Below, one piece after another: positions 46,828 to 55,143 of a stretch of 64,000 nt of DNA; positions within the stretch are counted from its first letter, which is position 1; each line of letters begins with the position of its first letter. The translations under genes and the position numbers were made by a program. The notes under the pieces are model-generated. The model made no database searches, was not told where the DNA came from, and saw only the letters and a program-made list of their open reading frames with translations. Origin of the DNA: CAVWGP01 sp963754645 (GTDB lineage: Bacteria > Pseudomonadota > Alphaproteobacteria > Bin65); the NCBI GenBank assembly GCA_963754645.1, contig CAVWGP010000006.1, forward strand, positions 124,001 through 188,000. Reading direction: 5' to 3'.

Positions 46828-47718
46828 ATGGACGCTCTCTTCATCGGCCAAGCCTATATCGACGTGACCCTCGTTGCCGACGCCCTGCCCGTGGGCGACG
46901 AGAAAGCCGTGGCGCGCGACTACGCGGTTTCGTTCGGCGGCAATGCCGTCACCGCGGCTTTCTGCTGCGCCAAGCTCGGAATCGTGCCCGACCTGATGGC
47001 GACCGTGGCGCCGGACTGGCTCGGCCGCATGTTCACCGACATGGTGGCGAAATACGGCATCATGCTCCACCCGCGGCCGGTGCGCCGCTCGTCGCTGTCT
47101 TTCGTCATTCCGCGCGGCCAGCAGCGCGCCATCCTGCGCGCCCGCGACGACAAGTTCCTCCATCCGTTTCCCAATCTGAGCCTCGACGGCTGCCGCGCGC
47201 TGCACCTCGACGGACATTTGCCGGACGCGGCGCTGCATTACGCCAAGCTGTGCCGCGCCGCCGGCATCCTGACCTCGCTCGACGGCGGCGGGCTGCGCAG
47301 CAACACCGATGAGCTGCTGCAATATATCGATGTCGCCATCGTGGCGGAGCGCCTGTGCGCCCAAATGGGCCTCGGCGAAAGCGCCATGCTCGATTATCTC
47401 GCCAAGAAGGGCTGCCGCATCGCCGGCATAACCCGGGGCGAGCGCGGCATGATCTGGCGCGACGAGGCCGGCACGGTTGCGACCTTGCCCGCGCTCCCGG
47501 TGCCCGTCAGCAAGATCGTCGATACCAGCGGCGCCGGCGACATTTACCATGGCGCCTATGTCTACTCGTATTTGACCGATCCCAAGGCGCGCTGGATCGA
47601 GCATTTCCGCTTTGCCCGCGCCGCCGCCGGGCATTCGATCCAGTTCCTGGGCAACGAGGCGAGCCTGCCGAACCTCGCCGATATCCGGGCCATGAAAGAG
47701 GCCTATCCAGGCGATTAG
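46828..47718 (+). CDS. PfkB/ribokinase-family sugar kinase
   Basis: 296 residues. The glycine pair at the substrate end reads SFGGNAVTAAF and the C-terminal signature VDTSGAGDIYHGAY contains the catalytic Asp and anion hole. Family members phosphorylate ribose, fructose, 2-keto-3-deoxygluconate, nucleosides or amino sugars. It lies 10 bp after the GNAT gene in the same run, so a role in using an imported sugar is possible. Confidence 0.85.
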   Translation: MDALFIGQAYIDVTLVADALPVGDEKAVARDYAVSFGGNAVTAAFCCAKLGIVPDLMATVAPDWLGRMFTDMVAKYGIMLHPRPVRRSSLSFVIPRGQQRAILRARDDKFLHPFPNLSLDGCRALHLDGHLPDAALHYAKLCRAAGILTSLDGGGLRSNTDELLQYIDVAIVAERLCAQMGLGESAMLDYLAKKGCRIAGITRGERGMIWRDEAGTVATLPALPVPVSKIVDTSGAGDIYHGAYVYSYLTDPKARWIEHFRFARAAAGHSIQFLGNEASLPNLADIRAMKEAYPGD

Positions 47719-48071
47719 AGCCAGGTCCCGTTCGAATGAAATTGCGTGCCCGGGTTCGCGGCGGCCGAATAATTTTCACAGGGAGGCGGGGAGGCAGGGA
47801 GAAAGTTGTAGCGCCTGCGGCGCCAGGGATTCCTCCCCGCCTCCCTGTAATTCTTTTGGGCCAACATGCGCCGCCCGAGATGCCATCCGAACGAAATGTG
47901 CTCTAGCGCGATTGAAGTTCCCGCAATTAGCAATCCTGATTCATGCTTCGAGGCCGCCGCGAGGGCAGCGGGCACCGGCGCGGGCATAACCGGGAATTAA
48001 CAATACGCATGTCAATGTTTTGGGTAGTTGGTATAAGCTCGACGGGACACACAGCCTTGGAGACCTCGACA
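47719..48071. other. Intergenic region with large inverted repeat
   Basis: 353 bp. Apart from the hairpin at 47778-47848 and an AT-richer stretch before 48072 (with TATAAG near 48033 as a possible -10), I see nothing. No credible reading frame. Confidence 0.5.
47778..47848 (+). terminator. 17-bp inverted repeat, probable terminator after the PfkB gene
   Basis: ACAGGGAGGCGGGGAGG (47778-47794) and its perfect complement (47832-47848) enclose a 37-base loop and are followed by AATTCTTTT. The long loop is unusual for an intrinsic terminator, so it may instead be a dispersed palindrome that doubles as a transcript end. Confidence 0.45.
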
Positions 48072-48311
48072 ATGTTGCGTCTCAGCGCCCTCGCGCTTTT
48101 GTTCGGCCTCGCCGCCTGCATGGGGCCGGTCCGCTTCCACGGTTGGAACCCCGAGGAATTCCAGCAGGCGCAATGCGACGCGCCGGACGAGCTGCCGGCC
48201 GCGTGCCACGATAAGGCCAAGACAGCGTGTCCGGCGGGCTACGAAATCGGCGAGCGGCGCGACGACGAGACCCGCATCGACCGCTTCATCATCTTCCGCT
48301 GCAAGGCATGA
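48072..48311 (+). CDS. Small lipoprotein of unknown function
   Basis: 79 residues. The signal MLRLSALALLFGLAACMG carries lipobox LAAC (Cys 16). The mature part has four more cysteines (QCDAPDELPAACHDKAKTAC and RCKA), suggesting two disulfides in the periplasm. Unrecognised family. It is followed directly by the next gene, whose ATG overlaps its stop. Confidence 0.6.
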   Translation: MLRLSALALLFGLAACMGPVRFHGWNPEEFQQAQCDAPDELPAACHDKAKTACPAGYEIGERRDDETRIDRFIIFRCKA

Positions 48312-48620
48312 TCGTCGTCGTCGGCAAGGACCTGTCGGTCCGGCTCGAAGGTTCGACGGACTTCAAGCGCTTTCACATCGAATGCCATGCGCCGCGCGGC
48401 GACATCGGCGCGCTTGGCAAAGGCCCTGGCGGGCCGGGCCGACATCGACGGCGCGGAGCACGCGTGGCTCAACGAAGCGGCCATCGTCGAACTCTCCGGG
48501 CTCGGGCGGGATACGGGCTTTCGCGCGGGATTTGACAAGATGCTCGGGTTTGCCGAAAGCAAGGGCTGGGTTCGCGGCAAGCCGCGCCAAATCCGCGCCC
48601 ACATCGTGTGGCAGAGCTGA
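48308..48620 (+). CDS. Small unknown protein (one frameshift)
   Basis: About 103 residues after repair. The start ATG 48308 overlaps the stop of the small lipoprotein (ATGA). It reads MIVVVGKDLSVRLEGSTDFK to RGDI, then shifts by one base near 48407 and continues RLAKALAGRADIDGAEHAWL to the end GKPRQIRAHIVWQS. Soluble, mixed alpha/beta; I do not recognise it. The ATGA coupling and clean protein character on both sides of the break support a real gene. Confidence 0.5.
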
Positions 48621-48662
48621 CGCCGTTCGCCGCTCCGCCGCCAACCGGCGCAGAGGTCCAGC

Positions 48663-49769
48663 ATGACGCAACGCAACCGCCCGCCCTTCCGCGCCGATCA
48701 TGTCGGCAGCTTTCTCCGGCCCAAGGAATTGCTCGACGCGCGCGAACGCGCCGCCGGCGGCACGCTCGGCAAAGCCGAGTTGCGCGCCATCGAGGACAAG
48801 CACATCCGCGACGTCGTCGCGATGCAGGAATCGATCGGCCTCAAGGCCGTCACCGACGGCGAATTCCGCCGCACCTATTGGCACTTCGATTTCATCGAGA
48901 AGATCGGCGGCGTCAAGCTCAGCGAAGGTTCGACGCGCTTCCAGTTCCAGGGCAGCGGTTTCCGGCCCAAGGCGCCCGAGACCGTGGCCAAGCTGACCCA
49001 TCCCGGCACCATCATGGGCGCCGATTTTTCGTTCCTGAAATCGGTGGCGAAAGTCCAACCGAAGGTTTGCATTCCCTCGCCGACGATCGTCCATTTCCGC
49101 AACGGCCGCGCCGGCATCGCGCCATCGGCTTATGGCGACATCGACGAATATTTCCGCGATCTCGCCGGCGTCTACAATGCCGAGATGCGCGGCCTCGCCG
49201 ATCTCGGCTGCCGCTATTTGCAGATCGACGAGACCAATTTCGCCTATCTCTGCGACCAGAAGCAGCGCGCCTCGACGATCGCCGCGGGCGAGGATCCCGA
49301 CAAGCTGCCGGCCGTCTACGCCAAGCTGATCGGCGATTCGGTCAAGGGCCGGCCGGCCGACATGGTCGTCACCATGCATGTCTGCCGCGGCAATTTCAAA
49401 GGCACCTGGATGGCCGAGGGCGGCTACGATCCCGTGGCCGAAGCGCTGTTCTCGACCGCCGTCGACGGATTCTTCCTCGAATACGACGATTCGCGCTCGG
49501 GCGGCTTCGAGCCGCTGCGCTTCGTGCCCAAGGGCAAGATCCTCGTGCTCGGCCTGGTCACGACGAAGCGCCCCGATCTCGAAGCCAAGGACATGCTCAA
49601 GCGCCGGATCGACGAAGCGGCGAAATACGTGCCGCTGGAAAATCTGTGCCTGAGCCCGCAATGCGGTTTCTCGAGCACGGTCGAGGGCAATCCGATCACC
49701 GCCGAACAGCAAAAAGCCAAGCTGCGCCTCATCGTCGAGGTGGCGCAGGATGTTTGGGGCGGGGTGTAG
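48663..49769 (+). CDS. Cobalamin-independent methionine synthase-like methyltransferase (MetE C-terminal type)
   Basis: 368 residues, the size of the single-domain MetE-like proteins that lack the N-terminal half of MetE. RADHVGSFLRPKELLDARE opens the barrel; the zinc ligands are in TMHVCRGNFKG (His, Cys) and near the end in LSPQCGFSST (Cys), with YLQIDETNFAYL in between. Such proteins may use methylcobalamin proteins or other donors rather than folate, so methionine synthesis is not certain. Confidence 0.82.
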   Translation: MTQRNRPPFRADHVGSFLRPKELLDARERAAGGTLGKAELRAIEDKHIRDVVAMQESIGLKAVTDGEFRRTYWHFDFIEKIGGVKLSEGSTRFQFQGSGFRPKAPETVAKLTHPGTIMGADFSFLKSVAKVQPKVCIPSPTIVHFRNGRAGIAPSAYGDIDEYFRDLAGVYNAEMRGLADLGCRYLQIDETNFAYLCDQKQRASTIAAGEDPDKLPAVYAKLIGDSVKGRPADMVVTMHVCRGNFKGTWMAEGGYDPVAEALFSTAVDGFFLEYDDSRSGGFEPLRFVPKGKILVLGLVTTKRPDLEAKDMLKRRIDEAAKYVPLENLCLSPQCGFSSTVEGNPITAEQQKAKLRLIVEVAQDVWGGV

Positions 49770-49771
49770 CG

Positions 49772-50011
49772 CTATCGATTCCGCTGATCGCGCGCGCGGC
49801 GCTCGGCCTTGGCCTTGTCGCGCGCCGCGGGCATGCCGAGCTTTTCGAGCCGCGCCGGCAGCAGGGCCATGACCGCGTCGCGCTCGGCGTCGCCGATGAG
49901 CGTCCAGCGCCCGATCTCCTCGCGCGTGCGGCCGCAGCCGAAGCAATGGCCGCTTTGCCAATCGAGCTGGCACACCAGGATACAGGGGCTTTTGATCGGC
50001 GGCGTGCTCAT
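49772..50011 (-). CDS. DUF1289 small cysteine-rich protein
   Basis: 79 residues. SPCILVCQLDWQSGHCFGCG has the four cysteines of DUF1289, followed by RTREEIGRWTLIGDAERDAV. The cysteines could bind a metal or iron-sulfur cluster; the role is unknown. It overlaps the upstream hydrolase stop by 4 bp. Confidence 0.85.
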   Translation of the reverse strand: MSTPPIKSPCILVCQLDWQSGHCFGCGRTREEIGRWTLIGDAERDAVMALLPARLEKLGMPAARDKAKAERRARDQRNR

Positions 50012-50994
50012 CGTGTCGTGGCCGGGCCTTCGCGCGGCTCATGCGAGGGATCGGGCGGCGGCGCTTCGGCGAGCGGCGGGACGCCCGAAACCGGAATCGC
50101 GCCGGTGTTCAGTTTCTTGAGAAACGCCCGCAAGGGCGGCTGCCAGTGGGGCTCGGCGGCGCCGAGCCGATGAAAGCCATGCCCGTCGCGGCCGAACTCG
50201 GGCATGAAGTGCAGCGCCGCCTTGCCGCCGGCCTGCGTGTAGGCCGCGTGAAAGCGCTCAACCAGGTCGGGCCAGAAAAACAGATCGTTCCGGGCGTAGA
50301 GCCAGATCGTCGGCCGCCGGGAGGTCTTGCCGAATTCGCCGTGCGCGGCGACAAGCTGGTGTTCGCCGCAAAGATTGCGATCGCCGATCGAGCCGCGGCC
50401 GCCCGCGAAATTCACGATGCCGAGCACGCCCGGCGGATTGGCGCTGCCCAAGGCGAGCGAGGCGAAGGCGCCGGCCGATTGTCCGACGAGGACGATGCGG
50501 CCGGGCGAAACGAAATCCTGCCGCGCCATATAGTCGGCGGCTTGCCGAATTTGCGCGCCGACGCGGTGCCCGGCATCGACATAGTCGGGGTTCGCGCAGC
50601 CGCTGACGCGTTCGTTCGGATCGCCCGGCGACTGGCCGTAGCCGCGGCGCAGCGGCACCGCAACGGCGTAGCCCTCGCCGAGAAAGAACACGGTCAGTCG
50701 CAGGCCCCAATCCGGCCTGATCCGCGCCCGTTCGGCGACGCTGCGCGGCGTGCCGTGGCTGAGGATGACGAGCGGCCGCCGGCGGTTCCCCGGCGGCTGG
50801 TAGAGATTGGCTTCCAGCAGACTCTCGGTCACGCCGTCAGCGTCGCGGATCGGGATGCGCCACGCTTGCTCGCGATAGGGCCCGCGCTCGGCACCTTGCG
50901 GCCCGGCGCGCGGCGCTTCCTGGGCCGCCGCGGGCGCGCCGGCAAACGCCAAGCCGAGGGCAAGCGACGCCGCAACGATCCTAGCCCGAACCAA
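50008..50994 (-). CDS. Exported alpha/beta hydrolase (dienelactone-hydrolase-like)
   Basis: 328 residues with a Sec signal ending near APAAAQ. Alpha/beta fold: PLVILSHGTPRSVAER (oxyanion region), VALVGQSAGAFASLAL-like nucleophile elbow reading VLVGQSAGAFASLA, and a late HGFHRLG histidine with an upstream Asp in YARNDLFFW. It probably hydrolyses an ester or peptide in the periplasm. The C-terminal ~30 residues are proline-rich and disordered. Confidence 0.75.
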   Translation of the reverse strand: MVRARIVAASLALGLAFAGAPAAAQEAPRAGPQGAERGPYREQAWRIPIRDADGVTESLLEANLYQPPGNRRRPLVILSHGTPRSVAERARIRPDWGLRLTVFFLGEGYAVAVPLRRGYGQSPGDPNERVSGCANPDYVDAGHRVGAQIRQAADYMARQDFVSPGRIVLVGQSAGAFASLALGSANPPGVLGIVNFAGGRGSIGDRNLCGEHQLVAAHGEFGKTSRRPTIWLYARNDLFFWPDLVERFHAAYTQAGGKAALHFMPEFGRDGHGFHRLGAAEPHWQPPLRAFLKKLNTGAIPVSGVPPLAEAPPPDPSHEPREGPATTR

Positions 50995-51054
50995 GCAGTC
51001 TCTCCCAAGACCCTATGATGGCGACAACCGAAGCGATGACGGTGCTTCGCTCGC

Positions 51055-51570
51055 TCAGAAACCGAACAAAGCCTCGATCGGCCCCTTCGGCAGGGGCGTC
51101 AGGAACCAGATTTCAAATAGCAGAAAAAACACGATCGCGACGCCGAGGCCGACCGGCAGTCCGACGATCAGCCGGTATTTGCCGAAATACCACATGAACA
51201 GCGCAATATAGATCGCCGAAGGAACATAAATTCCGAAAAACGTGACCGCGATGACATAGACGATGAGCGGCAGCAGCACGGCGAGGACGCGGCGGAACGC
51301 GGGCTTGGTGACGAACGTGCCGCCGCTCCTGCCCGCCCTGAGCGCGCGGAACAAGTTGACGGCGCTGGCCAACGCGAGAATGACGCCAATATAGAAAGGA
51401 AAATAGCCCGCCGTCGGGCCATCGACCGGGTGCCAGCCGATGCCGAGCCGGACGCTGTCGGCGATCACCACGGCGGCGCCGGCCAAGAGCAGCAGCGCCA
51501 CCGCGATTTCCATCGTCCGTTTCGAAATCAGCGGCGGATCGCCGCCGTCCTTGTCGTCGCCCGTCGTCAT
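51055..51570 (-). CDS. tctB: Tripartite tricarboxylate transporter, small membrane subunit (TctB)
   Basis: 171 residues with four helices (MEIAVALLLLAGAAVVIADS first) and the TctB-like GPTAGYFPFYIGVILALAS. It pairs with the large TctA subunit. ATG 51570 lies 11 bp after the tctC stop. Confidence 0.85.
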   Translation of the reverse strand: MTTGDDKDGGDPPLISKRTMEIAVALLLLAGAAVVIADSVRLGIGWHPVDGPTAGYFPFYIGVILALASAVNLFRALRAGRSGGTFVTKPAFRRVLAVLLPLIVYVIAVTFFGIYVPSAIYIALFMWYFGKYRLIVGLPVGLGVAIVFFLLFEIWFLTPLPKGPIEALFGF

Positions 51571-51581
51571 GCGCTGTTCCG

Positions 51582-52607
51582 TTACGGCTTGGCGAGGAAA
51601 CCGGCTTCTTTCATCAGATCGAAATGTAGCTTGTCGGCGGCGCTGACCCAATTCTTGTAGTCGTCGCCGCTCATGAACACCTGCCTGAAGGCGCCGTCTT
51701 CCATGAAACGCTTCCAATCGGGCGTGGCCAGGACTTTCTTGAACAGATCGACATAGTAATCGGACTGCGCCTTGGTCACGCCGTCGGGCATGAAGATGCC
51801 GCGCAGCATCTGATATTCGATGTCGAGGCCCGATTCCTTGCAGGTCGGGATGTCGCTCCACGCCATCGTCGCCGTGACCTTGGCGGTGTAAGTGCTGCGC
51901 TGGGCGTCGAAGAGACACAACGGGCGCAGGGCCCCGGCCTTCCATTGCGACACCGCTTCGATCGGGTTGTTGACCGTCGAATCGACATGCTTGCCGACGA
52001 GCTGGATGGCCACGGCGCCGCCGCCGGCGAACGGAATGTAGGTGAGCTTCTTGCCGCCGGTCAGGCGCTCGATCGCGACGGTGATGATCTGGTCTTCCTG
52101 CTTCGAGCCGGTGCCGCCCATCTTGTATTTGCGGTCGGGCGCGGCGCGCACCGCGTCGAGATAGTCCTTCGCCGTCTTGTAGGGCGCCTCGGCATTGACC
52201 CAGAGCACGAATTGATCGAGCGCCAGCATCGCCACCGGCGTCATCTCTTTCCAGCTAAAGGGCGTGCCCGTCGCATAGGGCGTGGTGAAAAGATTGGACA
52301 GCGTGATGATCACTTTGTGCGCATCGCCCTTGCTCGCCTTGATGTCGAGAAAGCCTTCGGCGCCGGCGCCGCCCGCCTTGTTGAGGACGACGAAGGGCTG
52401 GCTCATGAGATTGTGCTTGGTGACGACGCCCTGGATGAAGCGCGCCATCTGATCGGCGCCGCCGCCGGTGCCGGCGGGAATGATGAAGGTCACCGGCTTG
52501 GTCGGCTGCCAGCCCTGCGCCAGCGCATCCGGGGAAAATGCGAGGCCCGCCGCGATCGCGGCAGCGGCCGATGAAAGGCACGAAGACCGGAAGAGTGCAC
52601 GGCGCAT
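51582..52607 (-). CDS. tctC: Tripartite tricarboxylate transporter, periplasmic binding protein (TctC/Bug family)
   Basis: About 341 residues. The signal peptide ends near SPDALA, then the Bug-family start QGWQPTKPVTFIIPAGTGGG. ATG 52607 is preferred because GGAG sits six bases upstream; nearby in-frame ATGs at 52613 and 52619 are alternatives. Bug proteins bind carboxylates, so the ligand is probably a small organic acid. Confidence 0.87.
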   Translation of the reverse strand: MRRALFRSSCLSSAAAAIAAGLAFSPDALAQGWQPTKPVTFIIPAGTGGGADQMARFIQGVVTKHNLMSQPFVVLNKAGGAGAEGFLDIKASKGDAHKVIITLSNLFTTPYATGTPFSWKEMTPVAMLALDQFVLWVNAEAPYKTAKDYLDAVRAAPDRKYKMGGTGSKQEDQIITVAIERLTGGKKLTYIPFAGGGAVAIQLVGKHVDSTVNNPIEAVSQWKAGALRPLCLFDAQRSTYTAKVTATMAWSDIPTCKESGLDIEYQMLRGIFMPDGVTKAQSDYYVDLFKKVLATPDWKRFMEDGAFRQVFMSGDDYKNWVSAADKLHFDLMKEAGFLAKP

Positions 52608-52664
52608 TGTCATCTCCATCGTTCGCGGAAAAAACCAATCGAGCAATTTCTCATGGCCCGGCGC

Positions 52665-54179
52665 TCAAGCCGCCCGCCGCCGCAAGCGCGCGACGAGCGG
52701 CCCTAGAATGGGCAAAAACAGCAGCACGACTCCGAGCCCCATGATAATGCCGACCAGCCAATTCGACCAGAAAATCGACAGGCTGCCCTGCGACGAAAGC
52801 ATGGCCTGGCGGAACGAACTTTCCGCCATGTCGCCCAAGACCAAGGCTAGCACCAAAGGCGGCAACGGGTAGTTGAGCTTGGTGAATACATAGCCCATCA
52901 CGCCGAAGCCGACCAGGAGCCAAACGTCGAACATGGCGTTGTTGACCGTGTAGGCCCCGATCGCGCAGATCACCATAATCGTCGGCGCCACGATGCTGAA
53001 CGGAATCCGCAAGATCGCGGCGAACAGCGGCACGCAGCTCAGCACGATGATCAGGCCCGCGATGTTGCCGAGATACATGCTGGCGATCAGGCCCCAGACG
53101 AAATCCTTCTGCTCGACGAACAGCATCGGGCCGGGTTGCAGGCCCCAGATCATCAAGCCCGCCAGCAGCACGGCGGCGGTCGGCGAGCCGGGGATGCCGA
53201 GCGTGATCATCGGCAGCAGGGCGCTGGTGCCGGCGGCGTGCGCCGCGGTTTCGGGCGCCACCACGCCTTCGATCTGGCCCTTGCCGAACTTGTTGCCGTC
53301 CTTGGAGAAGCGCTTGGCGAGGCCGTAGCTCATGAACGAGGCCGGCGTGGCGCCGCCCGGCGTGATGCCCATCCAGCAGCCGACGACGCAGCTCCGCAGC
53401 GATGTCGCCCAATAGCGCGGCAGCTTGGCCCAAGTCGTGATCACGGCGTTGAGCCGCATCTTGGCCTTGGCGCCGGAGAAAGCGAGGCCGCTTTCCATCG
53501 ACGTCAGGATTTCGGCAATGCCGAACAGGCCGATCACGGCGACGAGGAACTTGAATCCGGTCAGCAGATCGGCATAGCCGTAGGTCATGCGCAATTGGCC
53601 GGTGATGGTATCGAGTCCGACCGCGGCCAAGGCGAAGCCGAGCGCCATCGAGGCCAGCGTCTTGGCCGGCGAGCTGCGGCCCATGCCGATGAAGCTGGCA
53701 AAGGTTAGGAACTGGACCGCGAAGATCTCCGCCGACCCGAATTTGAGCGCGAAGCGCGCGACGAGCGGCGCCAGGAAAGTAATGACGATGACGGCAACGA
53801 GCGCACCGACGAATGAAGACGTGAACGCCGCCGTCAGCGCTTCGTCGGCGCGGCCCTGCTGCGCCATCGGATAGCCGTCGAAGGTCGTCGCCACCGACCA
53901 AGGCTCGCCGGGAATGTTGAACAAGATCGACGTAATGGCGCCGCCAAACAGCGCGCCCCAATAGATGCAGGACAGCAGAATGATTGCCGATGTCGCTCCG
54001 CCCGGCGTTTGCGCCAGCGAAAAAGTGAGCGGCAAAAGGATGGCGACGCCGTTGGCGCCTCCCAGCCCGGGCAACACGCCGATGATGACGCCAAGCACGA
54101 TGCCGAGCAGCATCAGGGCGAGATTCTTGAAACTCAACGCGACGGCAAACCCGCCGATCAACGACGAAATTTCTTCCAC
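52665..54179 (-). CDS. tctA: Tripartite tricarboxylate transporter, large membrane subunit (TctA)
   Basis: 504 residues with about twelve helices. The signature GVLPGLGGANGVAILLPLTF occurs near residue 35 and its echo TLGIPGSPTAAVLLAGLMIW near 330, the two halves of TctA. The order tctA-tctC-tctB is on one strand, divergent from the FadR-type regulator. Confidence 0.92.
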   Translation of the reverse strand: MEEISSLIGGFAVALSFKNLALMLLGIVLGVIIGVLPGLGGANGVAILLPLTFSLAQTPGGATSAIILLSCIYWGALFGGAITSILFNIPGEPWSVATTFDGYPMAQQGRADEALTAAFTSSFVGALVAVIVITFLAPLVARFALKFGSAEIFAVQFLTFASFIGMGRSSPAKTLASMALGFALAAVGLDTITGQLRMTYGYADLLTGFKFLVAVIGLFGIAEILTSMESGLAFSGAKAKMRLNAVITTWAKLPRYWATSLRSCVVGCWMGITPGGATPASFMSYGLAKRFSKDGNKFGKGQIEGVVAPETAAHAAGTSALLPMITLGIPGSPTAAVLLAGLMIWGLQPGPMLFVEQKDFVWGLIASMYLGNIAGLIIVLSCVPLFAAILRIPFSIVAPTIMVICAIGAYTVNNAMFDVWLLVGFGVMGYVFTKLNYPLPPLVLALVLGDMAESSFRQAMLSSQGSLSIFWSNWLVGIIMGLGVVLLFLPILGPLVARLRRRAA

Positions 54180-54225
54180 GCAGCGTTTCCCCGATTGCAG
54201 CTTGTAACGAGCTGCTTGTATGTAT

Positions 54226-54316
54226 TATGCCAGACTAATGATCTAGCTCGTGACAGTAAAGTGACACCCGTTTTTAAGATGCAATTGACATTTGGTATGT
54301 GGCATGCCAGATCTAA
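54226..54316. promoter_or_regulatory. Putative operator repeats between tctA and gntR
   Basis: TATGCCAGACTAA (54226-54238) and CATGCCAGATCTAA (54303-54316) share ATGCCAGA in an AT-rich 221-bp divergent gap that also contains a TTGACA at 54285. FadR/VanR-type regulators usually bind such paired sites next to their own gene. Confidence 0.4.
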
Positions 54317-54400
54317 AATCATTGTTTGTTTTGCGGCGGGCCAATTCGATGCAGCACTGCCATTGTTGCCTTTGTGCTTGAGCCGGCAGGGATTCTAACG

Positions 54401-55090
54401 GTGCCAGAGCTGATTATCGAGCGCGTCGCCTCGGCCGAAACGTACAAGAACAAAACCTATGCCGCGCTGAAGCGCGCGATCATCAATATGGACATCTATA
54501 ACACCGCCGAGCCGGCTTGGCTCGACGAGCGCGTTCTTTCGGAAAGACTGGGCGTCAGCCGCACGCCGGTGCGCGAGGCGCTCGCCATGCTCGAGCAGGC
54601 GGGCTTTGTCAAAACCATGCCGCGGCGCGGCGTTATCGTGGTGCGCAAGACCAAGCGCGAGATCGTCGAAATGATTCAGGCCTGGGCGGCACTGGAATGC
54701 ATGGCGGCGCGGCTCATCACCTTGCACGCGGCCGATGCCGCCATCGCCGGGCTGCGGCCGATGTTCGACGGCTTCAACGACACGCACCGGCCGCACGATC
54801 GCCTCAGCGATTATTCCCAGGCCAACATCGCCTTCCATCAGGCGCTCATTCGCCTCAGCGGATCGGCCTTGCTGGCCGATATGACCGACAATCTGCTGCT
54901 GCACGTGCGCGGCATAAGGCAGCTCACGATCGGGCGCGACAATCGCGCCGAGCGCTCGATTCGCGACCATCTCGACATCATCGGCGCGCTCGAACGGCGC
55001 GACACCGACCTGGCCGAGCGCCTGTCGCGCGAGCACACGCTGGGATTGGCCGACTACGTCGAGAAATACGGCGACCGATTTTTCGGATGA
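54401..55090 (+). CDS. GntR-family regulator, FadR/VanR type
   Basis: 229 residues from GTG 54401, preceded by AGGGA. Winged helix: DERVLSERLGVSRTPVREAL, ALAMLEQAGFVKTMPRRGVI. The C-terminal FCD domain has the metal-binding histidines in NIAFHQALIRL, RSIRDHLDIIGAL and SREHTLGL. It probably controls the divergent tctACB and the catabolic genes downstream in response to a carboxylate. Confidence 0.87.
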   Translation: MPELIIERVASAETYKNKTYAALKRAIINMDIYNTAEPAWLDERVLSERLGVSRTPVREALAMLEQAGFVKTMPRRGVIVVRKTKREIVEMIQAWAALECMAARLITLHAADAAIAGLRPMFDGFNDTHRPHDRLSDYSQANIAFHQALIRLSGSALLADMTDNLLLHVRGIRQLTIGRDNRAERSIRDHLDIIGALERRDTDLAERLSREHTLGLADYVEKYGDRFFG

Positions 55091-55143
55091 GGGTCCGCCC
55101 GCGCATATCGAGCGGTGCGAAATAACCAGGGAGGAAGGCGACC